A DNA stretch of 64,000 nucleotides from Bacteroidales bacterium (GCA_024401355.1 JAKSLF010000003.1:62001-126000), one strand, 5' to 3'; positions 27,100 through 36,744 are shown, counted from the first letter of the stretch. A program made the numbers and translations. Notes: generated by a model not told the origin, from the letters alone.

Positions 27100-28458
27100 A
27101 TGGAATTACAGTCATTGACAGCTATATCGCCAGTTGATGGTCGTTATAGAAACAAGGTGGATGCCTTGGGAGAATATTTTTCGGAATATGCACTCATCAA
27201 GTATCGTGTTCGTATCGAGGTTGAATACTTTATTGCTCTCTGCGAACTTCCGCTGCCACAACTTAAGGACGTTGACAAGAATCTTTTTGAAACTCTCCGC
27301 AATATTTATCGCAATATTACTCCTGCAGAAGCTCAGCGCATCAAGGATATCGAAGCGGTAACCAACCATGATGTTAAGGCTGTAGAGTATTTCCTCAAGG
27401 AAGAGTTTGACAAATTGAATCTTCAGAAATACAAGGAATTCATCCACTTTGGACTTACTTCACAGGATATCAACAACACATCTATTCCTCTTTCAATCAA
27501 GGAGGCTCTCGATGAGGTGTATTATCCAGAAATGAACGCTCTTGTGGCAGAACTCGATCGTCTTGCTACAGAGTGGAAAGATATTCCTATGCTAGCCAAG
27601 ACACATGGCCAGCCAGCATCTCCAACTCGTCTTGGCAAGGAGATTATGGTTTTCGTCAACCGTCTTAAGGTTCAGCTTGATTCGCTCAAGGCAGTCAAGA
27701 TTCCGGCTAAGTTTGGTGGCGCTACAGGCAACTTCAATGCTCACAATGTGGCTTATCCTAGCAATGACTGGGTTGCTTTCGGCAACAACTTCGTCAATAA
27801 TGTTCTTGGTCTTGACCGTGAGCAGTATACAACTCAGATATCAAACTACGATAATCTAAGTGCTGTATTCGATGGCTTGAAGCGCATCAATGTTGTTATG
27901 ATTGACCTCTGCCGTGACTTCTGGATGTATATCATGATGGAGTATTTCAAGCAGAAGATAAAGAAGGGTGAGGTCGGATCTAGTGCAATGCCTCACAAAG
28001 TCAATCCTATTGACTATGAAAATGCAGAAGGCAACCTTGGTATATCTAATGCTATTCTTGAGCATCTTGCTGCTAAGCTTCCAGTAAGCCGTCTTCAGCG
28101 TGACCTTACAGACTCAACAGTACTTCGCAATGTTGGCGTGCCTTTGGCTCATACTATAATCTCAATCAAGTCGATAATGAAGGGCCTGTCTAAGGTTCTT
28201 CTCAATGAGGAAGCTATTGCTCGCGATCTTGAGAACAACTGGGCAGTTGTTGCAGAAGGTATTCAGACAATCCTTCGTCGTGAGGCTTATCCAAATCCAT
28301 ACGAGACTCTTAAGGAGCTCACTCGTACAAATTCTAAAATAACAGCCGAGTCTATCGCTGCATTCATTGAGACCCTCAATGTCAGCGACAGTGTCAAGGC
28401 TGAACTCCGTGCTATAACCCCTCAGAGTTATACAGGCATCTATAAGGTAAACAGCTAA
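27100..28458 (+). CDS. purB: Adenylosuccinate lyase
   Basis: 452 residues of the fumarase/aspartase superfamily. PurB acts twice in purine synthesis, releasing fumarate from SAICAR and from adenylosuccinate. The superfamily signature reads GSSAMPHKVNPIDYENAEGN in the second half; LTSQDINNTS and KTHGQPASPT carry substrate-contacting residues including the histidine of the THGQ motif. The N-terminus MELQSLTAISPVDGRY is typical of the longer E. coli-like subtype. Single-gene unit closed by a strong terminator. Confidence 0.97.
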   Translation: MELQSLTAISPVDGRYRNKVDALGEYFSEYALIKYRVRIEVEYFIALCELPLPQLKDVDKNLFETLRNIYRNITPAEAQRIKDIEAVTNHDVKAVEYFLKEEFDKLNLQKYKEFIHFGLTSQDINNTSIPLSIKEALDEVYYPEMNALVAELDRLATEWKDIPMLAKTHGQPASPTRLGKEIMVFVNRLKVQLDSLKAVKIPAKFGGATGNFNAHNVAYPSNDWVAFGNNFVNNVLGLDREQYTTQISNYDNLSAVFDGLKRINVVMIDLCRDFWMYIMMEYFKQKIKKGEVGSSAMPHKVNPIDYENAEGNLGISNAILEHLAAKLPVSRLQRDLTDSTVLRNVGVPLAHTIISIKSIMKGLSKVLLNEEAIARDLENNWAVVAEGIQTILRREAYPNPYETLKELTRTNSKITAESIAAFIETLNVSDSVKAELRAITPQSYTGIYKVNS

Positions 28459-28480
28459 TAGAATTAATAAATTATAGCTT

Positions 28481-28514
28481 GCTAGAGACGTTGCTTCGCG
28501 ACGTCTCTAGTTTT
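28481..28514 (+). terminator. Rho-independent terminator after purB
   Basis: Stem CTAGAGACGT (28482-28491) / ACGTCTCTAG (28501-28510). The inner bases TGC TTC GCG can extend it to 13 pairs with a three-base loop; TTTT follows at 28511-28514. Confidence 0.85.
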
Positions 28515-28530
28515 AAGTAGTGATAGGTAA

Positions 28531-30354
28531 ATGAGATATTTCTTTCAGGTAATAGGCAGATATATACAACCATATTGGTTGATGGTTGGGTTGACATTCT
28601 TGTTTAACATTTTGTCGGCGGCATTTTCTGTATTGTCAATGGCATTTATGATTCCTGTGCTCGAAATCATCTTCGAGCAGAGTAGTGAAGTAACAACTCT
28701 CGTCCCTTGGGATCTCACAATGTCGGCCTTGAAGAATAATTTCTATTATTATATCACTACAGTAAAAGTAGAGTTTGGTCCGGGCTATGCCTTGCTGTTT
28801 ACCGGTCTGTTCATGGTCATTTGTACTATAGTAAAGTGCGGTACAGCATATTTGGCATCCTATACAAGCATCGGTTTGCGCAACAATCTCATCCGTGATG
28901 TCCGCAAGCAGATATTTGAAAAGATAGTTTCACTTCCGATAGGCTTCTTCAGCAACGAACGCAAAGGTGATATTCTTCAGCGTGCTACGGGTGATGTGGC
29001 GGAGGTAGAAAACTCTGTAGTGTCGTCAATCGACATGTTCCTAAAGAACCCAATACTTATCATCGGTTACCTTGTCTCCATGCTGTTCTGGAGTTTGAAG
29101 CTGACCCTCTTTGCCTTTGTCCTGTTGCCTATTGCTGGTCTGATAATAGGTCGCATTGGCAAGTCGCTCAAGCGTAAGTCGATGGAAGGTCAGAACAAGA
29201 TGGGTGAACTGATGGGCATCCTTGAGGAGACGATGACTGGACTCCGTGTGGTTAAAGCATTCAATGCAGAGCATCGTGTCATAGATCGTTATGGCAACGA
29301 GGCCCAGGCCTATTGTGATATCGCCAAGAGGCTTTCCCGTCGTCGTGACTTGGCTCATCCGGTCAGCGAAGTTCTTGGAACAATCGTCGTGATCATCGTA
29401 GTCTGGTTTGGTGGTTCGCTTACTCTTAGTGGCGACAACTCTTTGTCGGTAGCCTCTTTCTTGGCATATCTTGGCATATTCTACCAGATTATCAATCCGG
29501 CCAAGGCGTTCTCGACAGCCTTGTATAGTATCCAGAAAGGTATGGCGGCGATGGAACGTATAGACAAGATACTTCTTGCCGATGACAAGATATTCGAGAA
29601 TACCGATGGTCTTGAAGTCAAGAATCTCCAAGGTGGTATTGAATATAAGGATGTCACATTCTCATACAATAACGAACGCGATGTCCTTAAGAATGTCTCT
29701 CTCACAATTCCGAAAGGCAAGATGGTTGCTCTTGTTGGCCAGAGTGGTTCCGGCAAGTCTACTTTTGTTGACCTGCTCCCTCGTTTTTGGGATATACAGA
29801 AAGGTGAGATAAAGATAGATGGCATAAATATCAAGGACTATAAGCTTCACGATCTGCGAGGTCTTATGGGCAATGTCAATCAGGAGGCTCTTCTGTTTAA
29901 TGATACTATTTTCAACAATATTGCCTTCGGAGTAGAGAATGCTACGCAGGAGCAGGTAGAAATGGCAGCCAAAGTAGCCAATGCCCATGACTTTATCATG
30001 GCTTCTGAAGAGGGTTATCAAACAGTCATCGGCGACCGCGGTTCGAAGCTCTCTGGTGGTCAGCGTCAGCGTCTGAGCATTGCTCGTGCGGTACTTCGTA
30101 ATCCGGATATCCTTATCCTTGACGAAGCTACTTCAGCTCTCGATACCGAAAGCGAGCGTCTAGTGCAGGATGCTTTGGAGAAGCTAATGGCAAACCGTAC
30201 ATCTCTTGTTGTAGCCCACAGACTTTCCACCATCAAAAATGCTGATATGATATGCGTATTCCACGAGGGACGCATTGTTGAAACAGGTACGCATGACCAG
30301 CTCATTGCGCAGAACGGCTATTACCGCAAGCTTAATGACATGCAGGCCCTGTAG
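28531..30354 (+). CDS. MsbA-like ABC transporter (permease fused to ATPase)
   Basis: 607 residues: a six-helix exporter membrane domain (about 1-330), then a nucleotide-binding domain. Walker A is GQSGSGKST (403-411), the signature is LSGGQRQRLSIARA, and Walker B is DILILDEATSALD, followed by the H-loop AHRLST. Homodimeric exporters of this type include MsbA, the lipid A flippase, and various lipid or drug pumps; which one this is cannot be settled by eye. It starts 17 bases after the purB terminator and is followed by a small membrane protein gene. Confidence 0.9.
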   Translation: MRYFFQVIGRYIQPYWLMVGLTFLFNILSAAFSVLSMAFMIPVLEIIFEQSSEVTTLVPWDLTMSALKNNFYYYITTVKVEFGPGYALLFTGLFMVICTIVKCGTAYLASYTSIGLRNNLIRDVRKQIFEKIVSLPIGFFSNERKGDILQRATGDVAEVENSVVSSIDMFLKNPILIIGYLVSMLFWSLKLTLFAFVLLPIAGLIIGRIGKSLKRKSMEGQNKMGELMGILEETMTGLRVVKAFNAEHRVIDRYGNEAQAYCDIAKRLSRRRDLAHPVSEVLGTIVVIIVVWFGGSLTLSGDNSLSVASFLAYLGIFYQIINPAKAFSTALYSIQKGMAAMERIDKILLADDKIFENTDGLEVKNLQGGIEYKDVTFSYNNERDVLKNVSLTIPKGKMVALVGQSGSGKSTFVDLLPRFWDIQKGEIKIDGINIKDYKLHDLRGLMGNVNQEALLFNDTIFNNIAFGVENATQEQVEMAAKVANAHDFIMASEEGYQTVIGDRGSKLSGGQRQRLSIARAVLRNPDILILDEATSALDTESERLVQDALEKLMANRTSLVVAHRLSTIKNADMICVFHEGRIVETGTHDQLIAQNGYYRKLNDMQAL

Positions 30355-30390
30355 TACTTTGTCAGATCTAACCCTTTAGTTCTTCTTGCT

Positions 30391-31194
30391 ATGAAAAAGA
30401 GTGTTATCGAGGATGTGTTTTCTGGAGTAGGTTCCACATTTTCTGCTGCAGGCTATATTTCGCGTCATGGTATGATGTGGGTTTACGCCTACATATTTCT
30501 TCTGATTGTCCTTGCTGGTATAGGTGGATGGTCTCTTAGTTCGCTGTTGGGTGAGATTGTTGGTGATTGGACCGAGTCGCTTTTTAACATATCGGAAGAG
30601 GAACAGGGAGGGTGGCTTTCTTATGTGGCTTCGGGTGTCGGGACCTTTAGTTGGTTGGTGTCCAAGATTGTTGGCATTATTCTGATGTGCCTCGTTTGTG
30701 GGTATGTCGTTCTTATTTTGCTTAGCCCGGTATTCAGCTGTCTGGCAGAGAAGACAATAAAGATAGAGTTGGGACGTGATACACCATTTGCCTTCTTTAC
30801 ACTTTTGTGGTGCATTTTGCGTGGTGTCGCTATTGCGCTTCGCAATATGGTAATTCAGTTGTTTTTTACTGTAGTACTGCTATTGATTGGACTTATTCCT
30901 GGAGTCGGTATTTTCACGACAATAGCAATCTTCATCATAAACGCCTATTTTCTAGGCTTTGCCATGACAGACTATGCCATGGAGGCGCTGAAGATGAGCA
31001 TAGGCGATAGCAGCCGTTATGCGTGGGGACATAAGGGACAGATGACAGGCGTGGGTCTTCTTTATGCTGTTGTATCAGGTCTGCCGTTTGTAGGCGTATA
31101 TATGGCCATTATGATATCTCCACTTTGTGTCGTTGCAGGTTCGCTTCAGATGACCGAAACGGTCAAGTCTGGTGACCTTATTGTCAGTAAGTGA
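30391..31194 (+). CDS. EI24 / CysZ-like multi-spanning membrane protein
   Basis: 267 residues with about five hydrophobic segments and the family-typical pattern LLSPVFSCLAEKT in the middle (about 110-122), as in EI24/CysZ proteins. CysZ is a sulfate channel in proteobacteria, but Bacteroidota members lack evidence for sulfate transport, so only the fold is named. It lies 36 bases after the ABC exporter on the same strand, suggesting co-transcription, and is convergent with the LysR gene with an eight-base gap. Confidence 0.75.
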   Translation: MKKSVIEDVFSGVGSTFSAAGYISRHGMMWVYAYIFLLIVLAGIGGWSLSSLLGEIVGDWTESLFNISEEEQGGWLSYVASGVGTFSWLVSKIVGIILMCLVCGYVVLILLSPVFSCLAEKTIKIELGRDTPFAFFTLLWCILRGVAIALRNMVIQLFFTVVLLLIGLIPGVGIFTTIAIFIINAYFLGFAMTDYAMEALKMSIGDSSRYAWGHKGQMTGVGLLYAVVSGLPFVGVYMAIMISPLCVVAGSLQMTETVKSGDLIVSK

Positions 31195-31202
31195 TTCCCA
31201 TC

Positions 31203-32108
31203 CTAAAGAAGATTCATCATAGCCAGTCCGTATGACCGGTTCTCGCATAGTATGCGAAGGAACTCTTTTGTGGCTCGTTTCATGTATCCGTTTTTCAAGA
31301 CGTGAAAAGAACCTTCCATCTGTGTGCCTTGTTGGTCGAGAGTCAACGCCTTGATGCCAGGTGAGCGTACAATAGCCGCTTCGCTCAGCACGGTGACAAG
31401 ATTGCCAGATGTCCTCACTATGTCTATAAGTACATTCACTTCGTTTATTTCCAGTCTGACGTCAAATCTGTAGTCTCCTCCGTCAATGATGCGGTCGAAT
31501 GTGTTTCGTGCCTGTAGTCCCTTGGCTGGTAATGCGAACGGATATTTCTCCAGTTCAGACAAGCGGACCGATGACAGACGGGCAAGTGGATGAGTGTCGG
31601 ATACCAGTACAGCCAGACGGTTGTCAAAGAGAATGTGCGAGTCTATATCTGGTACGACCATCGATGGTTTGTAGCTCAAGGCCATGTCTATGCGTTCCTC
31701 TTGCAGCATTTTGAGCAGAGTCTCCATAGAGTGGCAACAGATATTCATCTTCACTCCTGGATATTGTTTCATGAACGCAAGAACAGTCTCTTTCAGCAAA
31801 GGCAGAAAAGAGTAGGTCGACCCCAGATTCAGTTCTCCGGCTCCAAGTTGTTGTACATCGCGTATACGGTCTATGCAAGTCTTGGCTGCCGAAAGAGTAC
31901 GTTCAGCCTGTGGCAAAAAAGACTCGCCGACATCGCTTAGTCTCACATGGTGTGAGTCTCTTACGAGAAGTTCAACTCCAAGTTCACCCTCCAGTTGCCT
32001 TATTTGTTGCGAGAGTGTGCTTTGCGTGACATTCAGTATACGAGAGGCTTCGCTGAAGCTTTTAAGTTCTGCTACTTTAGTAAAATACTTTAGCTGTCTT
32101 AGTTCCAT
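31203..32108 (-). CDS. LysR-family transcriptional regulator
   Basis: 301 residues. The N-terminal winged helix-turn-helix (about 1-60; MELRQLKYFTKVAELKSFSEASRILNVTQSTLSQQIRQLE) is classic LysR; the remainder is a periplasmic-binding-protein-like effector domain. These are usually ligand-responsive activators. It lies 33 bases downstream of, and on the same strand as, an AspT/YidE-type transporter, so the two are probably co-transcribed and the regulator may control that transporter. No effector can be named. Confidence 0.93.
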   Translation of the reverse strand: MELRQLKYFTKVAELKSFSEASRILNVTQSTLSQQIRQLEGELGVELLVRDSHHVRLSDVGESFLPQAERTLSAAKTCIDRIRDVQQLGAGELNLGSTYSFLPLLKETVLAFMKQYPGVKMNICCHSMETLLKMLQEERIDMALSYKPSMVVPDIDSHILFDNRLAVLVSDTHPLARLSSVRLSELEKYPFALPAKGLQARNTFDRIIDGGDYRFDVRLEINEVNVLIDIVRTSGNLVTVLSEAAIVRSPGIKALTLDQQGTQMEGSFHVLKNGYMKRATKEFLRILCENRSYGLAMMNLL

Positions 32109-32141
32109 GGTGATTAAGTGTGTGAGTTGCCTTCCTGATCC

Positions 32142-33815
32142 TTATAGTGCAATCAATACGAGTAGTTGTGCCACAAGCACTCGCAAGAACATTGATAGTG
32201 GGTAGACCGTCGAATAGGCCACAGATGCCTGGTCGTTTCCGCAGATGCTGTTAGAATATGCCAATGCAGGTGGATCGGTAGTTGCTCCGGAAATCATACC
32301 AGCAATGGTGAAATAGTTTTTCTTGAACACCATTCTAGCCAATATGCCAATGATCATGCATGGCAGGAACGTTATGATGAATCCGTAGATTACCCACCAG
32401 TAGCCTCCATTGATGACGGTGTCGACAAATCCCATGCCAGCTCCCAGTCCCACGGCAGCCATAAAGAGTGATATGCCTACCTCTCTCATAAGAAGTTTTG
32501 CCGATGATGTGGTATAGGTGATGATGTGTAGCTTAGGTCCGTAGCAACTCAGCAAAATCGAAACGATAAGTGGTCCACCTGCCAATCCCAGCTTTACAGG
32601 AACTGGCATGCCGGGGAAGAAGATTGGCACAGAGCCCAGCAGCACACCTAAGGCGATGCCCAGAAAGATGCTGAACAGCTGTGGATGGTCAAGGCGTTGC
32701 ACCGAGTTGCCCATCACCTCTGATATCCTTTTAACGTTGTCTTTTGATCCTACAACAGTTACACGGTCTCCTTGCTGCAGCATTAGTGATGGCGATGCTA
32801 TGAGTTCTACGCCGGCACGTTTTATGCGAGTTATGTTGACATGGAAATTCTGTCGTGGCTTGAGGTCGCCAATGCGTTTGCCTTCCATCTTTCCGTTGGT
32901 TACGGCAATGCGCTCTGATACGAGTTCGCCATGTGCTTCGTCGTCCCATTGGCGCTGGTCTACTTCAGCAAGCTGTCGGCCTAATATTAGCGTCAGTGCT
33001 TCGAGGTCGGATACTTTCACCACTACAAATATTCGGTCGCCGATATGGAGCCGTGTTTCGCCCTTCACTAGTTCGGTTGCTGTCGAGCCTTTATGTTGGA
33101 GGCGTGTCGCAACGATGTCGCGTCCAGCCATCTGCTGTATCTCCTGCATGGTGTGTCCGCTTACAGCTTCGTTGGTTATCTCGAGTGTTACGGCCTTTAT
33201 TTCCTCGTCGTTGCTGTTGCTTTCTTCGCCTTTTTTCTGTTCGTGGTCAAAGTTGATGTGGAAAATAGCTCTTATCAATACTATCGACAGGATGATACCC
33301 ACAACGCCCAGTGGATAGGCTACGGCATAACCTTGCGCAAAGATAGGGTTTGCTGCACCATTGTGCATGTCGCTATATGTCTGTTGTGCAGCTCCGAGGC
33401 CTGGTGTGTTGGTTACGGCTCCATATAATACGCCTATCATAGCATAGAGGTCTTCTCCTGTTACAATGTGTATTATATAGGCAATCAATGCTCCGAGTAC
33501 AATCAGGCTACCAGCCAGCATGTTTAGAGTGATGCCGCCTTTGCGGAATGATGAGAAGAAACCCGGCCCCACCTGCAGACCAATGCTGTAGATGAAGAGT
33601 ATAAGACCAAATTCCTTGACAAAGTGCGAAGTGACTGGATCAAGCACGAGTCCGAAATGACTGGCTACAATGCCCACGAAAAGTATCCACGTAACTCCCA
33701 ATGATATGCCGCCAATCTTTATTCGGCTAAGCACCAGGCCGCCAGCTATGACAGCGGCTATCAGCAGCACACTATGTGCAACGCCAGGGTTGAAGAGAAG
33801 ATTATAAAACCACAT
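32142..33815 (-). CDS. Aspartate:alanine exchanger family transporter (AspT/YidE/YbjL type)
   Basis: 557 residues with the duplicated family layout: about five membrane segments (1-190), two cytosolic TrkA_C/RCK_C regulatory domains (about 205-375), then another five or six segments. AspT itself exchanges aspartate for alanine, but YidE/YbjL members are of unknown substrate; some transport dicarboxylates such as succinate. The membrane halves contain GxxxG-rich segments such as GAVTNTPGLGAAQ and GMISGATTDPPALAY, a repeated motif typical of the family. The adjacent LysR gene may regulate it. Confidence 0.88.
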   Translation of the reverse strand: MWFYNLLFNPGVAHSVLLIAAVIAGGLVLSRIKIGGISLGVTWILFVGIVASHFGLVLDPVTSHFVKEFGLILFIYSIGLQVGPGFFSSFRKGGITLNMLAGSLIVLGALIAYIIHIVTGEDLYAMIGVLYGAVTNTPGLGAAQQTYSDMHNGAANPIFAQGYAVAYPLGVVGIILSIVLIRAIFHINFDHEQKKGEESNSNDEEIKAVTLEITNEAVSGHTMQEIQQMAGRDIVATRLQHKGSTATELVKGETRLHIGDRIFVVVKVSDLEALTLILGRQLAEVDQRQWDDEAHGELVSERIAVTNGKMEGKRIGDLKPRQNFHVNITRIKRAGVELIASPSLMLQQGDRVTVVGSKDNVKRISEVMGNSVQRLDHPQLFSIFLGIALGVLLGSVPIFFPGMPVPVKLGLAGGPLIVSILLSCYGPKLHIITYTTSSAKLLMREVGISLFMAAVGLGAGMGFVDTVINGGYWWVIYGFIITFLPCMIIGILARMVFKKNYFTIAGMISGATTDPPALAYSNSICGNDQASVAYSTVYPLSMFLRVLVAQLLVLIAL

Positions 33816-34029
33816 GATATTTGTTGTTGTTTTGCGGGTGCAAAGGTCGCTTATTTTTTCGATAACAACAATTGTCGGCTATAGAAATTAGCGATAGGCG
33901 ATATAAGAAATTCTTATAAATATACAACGATTGCCGTTATCGAAACAAACAATTGACATCTCTTTTGTTTTTATAGCCAATGTCCCAACTTTGCAACGTC
34001 AAAACAAGAGATGTAAAAATTCAAAATAT
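33816..34029. promoter_or_regulatory. Divergent control region with nested dyads
   Basis: On the minus strand, GACCTTTG (33841-33848, one mismatch to TAnnTTTG) with TTG at 33869-33871 (spacer 20) is a plausible promoter for the transporter-LysR unit. A 10-base inverted repeat TTTCGATAAC (33857-33866) / GTTATCGAAA (33936-33945) encloses a perfect 15-base palindrome ATAAGAAATTCTTAT (33903-33917). The layout suggests a LysR-type operator region, but this is inference. Confidence 0.55.
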
Positions 34030-34224
34030 ATGATTGTTATGAGCATAGTTGTTTTTTTCGTTGTGGTTATAGCTTTTTCTTTGGCTCTGACAGCCATAGA
34101 CAAGATCAGGTCGTTCAAGAAGGAAGACAAGTCTGTGTGGGCAGATAGCGATTCAGTAGTCATACGTCTTAACGACAAAAATAATGAAAAACAGGAAGAC
34201 GGTTTTATGGTCCGTCTATCTTGA
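34030..34224 (+). CDS. Small single-pass membrane protein, unknown function
   Basis: 64 residues from ATG 34030. The first ~24 residues are a strongly hydrophobic segment (VVFFVVVIAFSLALTAI), followed by a charged soluble tail (KIRSFKKEDKSVW and onward) ending MVRLS. A longer frame from a TTG at 33931 would run through the dyads of the control region and is less likely. It is divergent from the transporter-LysR unit and is closed by a terminator hairpin, which supports its being a real gene. No family recognised. Confidence 0.5.
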   Translation: MIVMSIVVFFVVVIAFSLALTAIDKIRSFKKEDKSVWADSDSVVIRLNDKNNEKQEDGFMVRLS

Positions 34225-34242
34225 TATTAGTCCTTTAATGTG

Positions 34243-34281
34243 ATAGGGCGACTGGCATGTATGTGCGGCCGCCCTATTTTC
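34243..34281. terminator. Terminator hairpin after the small membrane protein gene
   Basis: Stem ATAGGGCG (34243-34250) / CGCCCTAT (34270-34277) followed by TTTTC on the + strand. It lies between convergent genes and may serve both. Confidence 0.7.
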
Positions 34282-34299
34282 TTTATCTGTTTTGTAATG

Positions 34300-35970
34300 T
34301 TAGTCGTAGTTGAATGAACTTCCGCCAACGAATTCTCTGAGGAGCGATGTAGGAGGAATGTCGTCTGCCGAAAGTGGCTTGAAGTAGCTCAGGAACTTCA
34401 ACAGTCTTCTAGCTTCAGCAAATTCAGGAGTGTTTGGTGCCACTTCAAGAAGCATTGGTTCGGCCATAGTCTTCAGCACGCTCAGTTCATACAGCAGGTT
34501 CGAGTTGAACATCACGTCGGCTCCTTCCTGGTTAGGATATATATACTTGTCCTCGCCACGTCTTACACTTGGCCATCGTGCGATGGTGTCGCGAGCCGAA
34601 TATCCACGAGTCTGATAGTCTCGCACAATGCGGCGGATGAGTCGGTTGTCTGTAGTCTGTATGCGTTTTGTCGAGTCGAAGTTGATGCCCGACAGCGGTG
34701 CTGCATAGATGAGGAACTTTACATCGTTAGGTATCTGTGCCGTGAGCTGTGGCGTAAGTCCGTGTGTTCCCTCAATCACAAGCATGTCACCCTCTTCCAT
34801 CTTGAGTTTCTCGCCGTCATAGTAACGTTCGCCTTTCTGGAAACTGAATTTAGGTATTTCGACCTCTTCGCCGTTGGCGAGTGCCATAATCTGTTTGTTG
34901 AAGAGTTCTGTATCTATAGCTTCGACAGCCTCGAAATCGTATTCGCCGTTCTCGTCGCGTGGCGTCTGGTCTCTGTTGACGAAGTAGTTGTCTATAGAGA
35001 GCGTCACAGGGCGTATGCCATTTACAATCATCTGCAGCCCCAGTCGTTTGCTGAATGTAGTCTTTCCGCTTGACGACGGACCGCTGATAAGTACCACCTT
35101 CACCTTGTCGCGTCGTTCGGCAATCATGTCGGCAATGCGTCCGATCTTTTTCTCGTGAAGAGCCTCGGCAATCTGTATTATCTTTGCACCCTGTCCGTTG
35201 GCAATGGCCTCATTCAGGTCGCACAGATGACGTACATTCATCATGTTGAGCCAGCTGTCAAACTCCTGGAATACGCCAAACATCTTGTCCTGCTTGATCA
35301 TGTCGCCAAGGTGTTCTGGGTTTACAGAGTCAGGCAGACGGAGCAGCATACCGTCGAAATATGGTATGAGGTCCCATACGTCGATAATGCTTGTATTAGG
35401 AACCATGTCGCCCAGCATAGCGGCAGAGTGGCCGTTCAGGTGGTGCACTGTTGTATAGATATCTCCGTGTTGCATCAATATCTTCTGCATGTCGGGTATG
35501 TGGTCGAACAGCTTTATGGCTTCCGAAGTCTCCATCTCCTCGCGTGTGATAGGCAATGCTGCGTTGACCATCTCCTTCATCCTGTTCTTTATGGCGTCAA
35601 TGTCGTCAAGTGTGGCAAGGCATTGTCCGTTGCGGCGCAACTCGAAGTACAGGCCTCTCGACACCGAGTGGGTGATGCTTACCTTGGCGTCTGGTACCAC
35701 TTCTTCAGCTGCAGCAAGAAGCATCACAGTAAGGCTTCTCACGTAGGTGCGCAGTCCTTCTGGGTGCATGATGTCGAAGAACTTTATCATCTTGGGCTGG
35801 AACACCTTGTATGACAAGCCTATATTCTTGTTGTTGACTTGTGCTCCTATTATCGAGTATTTCAGTTTGATGTCAAGCTTCTTTGCTATCTCGGCCAGTG
35901 TCAGGCCCATCTCTACTTCATGCGTTTCACCTGTGTTGACGCACTTTATCTTTATTGTGTTTTTTGCCAT
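34300..35970 (-). CDS. TGS-domain nucleoside kinase (uridine kinase-like)
   Basis: 556 residues from the ATG at 35970; the frame stays open upstream but the family begins at MAKNTIKIKC. An N-terminal TGS/threonyl-tRNA-synthetase-like part (about 1-200, with VNTGETHEVEMG and the HSVSRGLYFE segment) precedes a phosphoribulokinase/uridine-kinase P-loop domain with SGPSSSGKTTFSKR (about 290-303) and SIDNYF. Such fusions are widespread in Bacteroidota, Firmicutes and Thermotogae and are annotated as nucleoside kinases; the true substrate of this branch is not settled. The upstream HAD gene on the same strand ends 62 bases before its start. Confidence 0.87.
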   Translation of the reverse strand: MAKNTIKIKCVNTGETHEVEMGLTLAEIAKKLDIKLKYSIIGAQVNNKNIGLSYKVFQPKMIKFFDIMHPEGLRTYVRSLTVMLLAAAEEVVPDAKVSITHSVSRGLYFELRRNGQCLATLDDIDAIKNRMKEMVNAALPITREEMETSEAIKLFDHIPDMQKILMQHGDIYTTVHHLNGHSAAMLGDMVPNTSIIDVWDLIPYFDGMLLRLPDSVNPEHLGDMIKQDKMFGVFQEFDSWLNMMNVRHLCDLNEAIANGQGAKIIQIAEALHEKKIGRIADMIAERRDKVKVVLISGPSSSGKTTFSKRLGLQMIVNGIRPVTLSIDNYFVNRDQTPRDENGEYDFEAVEAIDTELFNKQIMALANGEEVEIPKFSFQKGERYYDGEKLKMEEGDMLVIEGTHGLTPQLTAQIPNDVKFLIYAAPLSGINFDSTKRIQTTDNRLIRRIVRDYQTRGYSARDTIARWPSVRRGEDKYIYPNQEGADVMFNSNLLYELSVLKTMAEPMLLEVAPNTPEFAEARRLLKFLSYFKPLSADDIPPTSLLREFVGGSSFNYD

Positions 35971-36032
35971 AAATTGTATTGTTGTGGTTTCTTTTGGTAA
36001 AGGAAGTGAAAATAATCGAATAAAGCAAGCAT

Positions 36033-36710
36033 TCAAAGTGCTTTTATCCACTCGTCGCTCAGTTTGGCAGTCGACGGATATAGCAAGTCGCATCCCTCGT
36101 CAGTCAGATAATGGTCGGCCAGTTTGCCAGTGTTGACAGCTATCGTGTATATTTCTGCCGCCTTAGCCGACTTTACTCCCATTGGTGCATTTTCTACTAC
36201 AGCACAATCCTCAGCTCTTTCGCCAGACCTTTTCAGTGCTATCAGATAAGGCTCTGGATCGGGTTTGCCCTTGACCACGTCGGCTCCGCTTACGATGTGC
36301 TCCTTGTCAAATCCATATTCACTCCATAGCTTCTCCATCAGTGTTGGCTGCTTTGAACCGGTTACGACGTAAGTCTTCATCCCTTTCTCCCTGAGTGCGT
36401 CTACGAGCCTTCTCATACCCTCCATTTGGGGGGCTGTTTTGCATTCCTTCATCAGTTTGGTCTTCAGACCATATATCGAGTCCACCTCTTCGTCTGTAGC
36501 GTCTCGTCCATATAGTTTGTTGTATACCAGGCAGATGGTGCCTCTGCCCGTACGTCCCTCGTTGATGTAGGCATCCTCCTCGTTGATAGTTATTCCGTGT
36601 GCGGCAAAAGCCTTAGTCCATGTATATTCATGGTTGGGCATGCTGTCGTACAACACTCCGTCCATGTCGAAGAAAACGGCCTTGAATCGTGACAAATCTA
36701 TGCTTTTCAT
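36033..36710 (-). CDS. HAD-family hydrolase, beta-phosphoglucomutase-like
   Basis: 225 residues. Motif I is VFFDMDGVLYDSMPNHEYTW (about 11-30), which signals the C1-cap subclass with phosphatase or phosphoglucomutase activity; motif II is YVVTGSKQ, and the lysine/aspartate motifs III and IV are within KGKPDPEPYL and VVENAPMGVKSA. The substrate is probably a sugar phosphate but cannot be named. A -7 box lies 35 bases upstream on the minus strand. Confidence 0.87.
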   Translation of the reverse strand: MKSIDLSRFKAVFFDMDGVLYDSMPNHEYTWTKAFAAHGITINEEDAYINEGRTGRGTICLVYNKLYGRDATDEEVDSIYGLKTKLMKECKTAPQMEGMRRLVDALREKGMKTYVVTGSKQPTLMEKLWSEYGFDKEHIVSGADVVKGKPDPEPYLIALKRSGERAEDCAVVENAPMGVKSAKAAEIYTIAVNTGKLADHYLTDEGCDLLYPSTAKLSDEWIKAL

Positions 36711-36744
36711 CCTTTGCTATCCTATGTGTGTAGTTTCTAACTAC

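Noticed and set aside
33931..34029. N-terminal extension of the small membrane protein from a TTG
   Set aside because: It would translate through the dyad-rich control region and bury the hydrophobic signal segment inside the protein.
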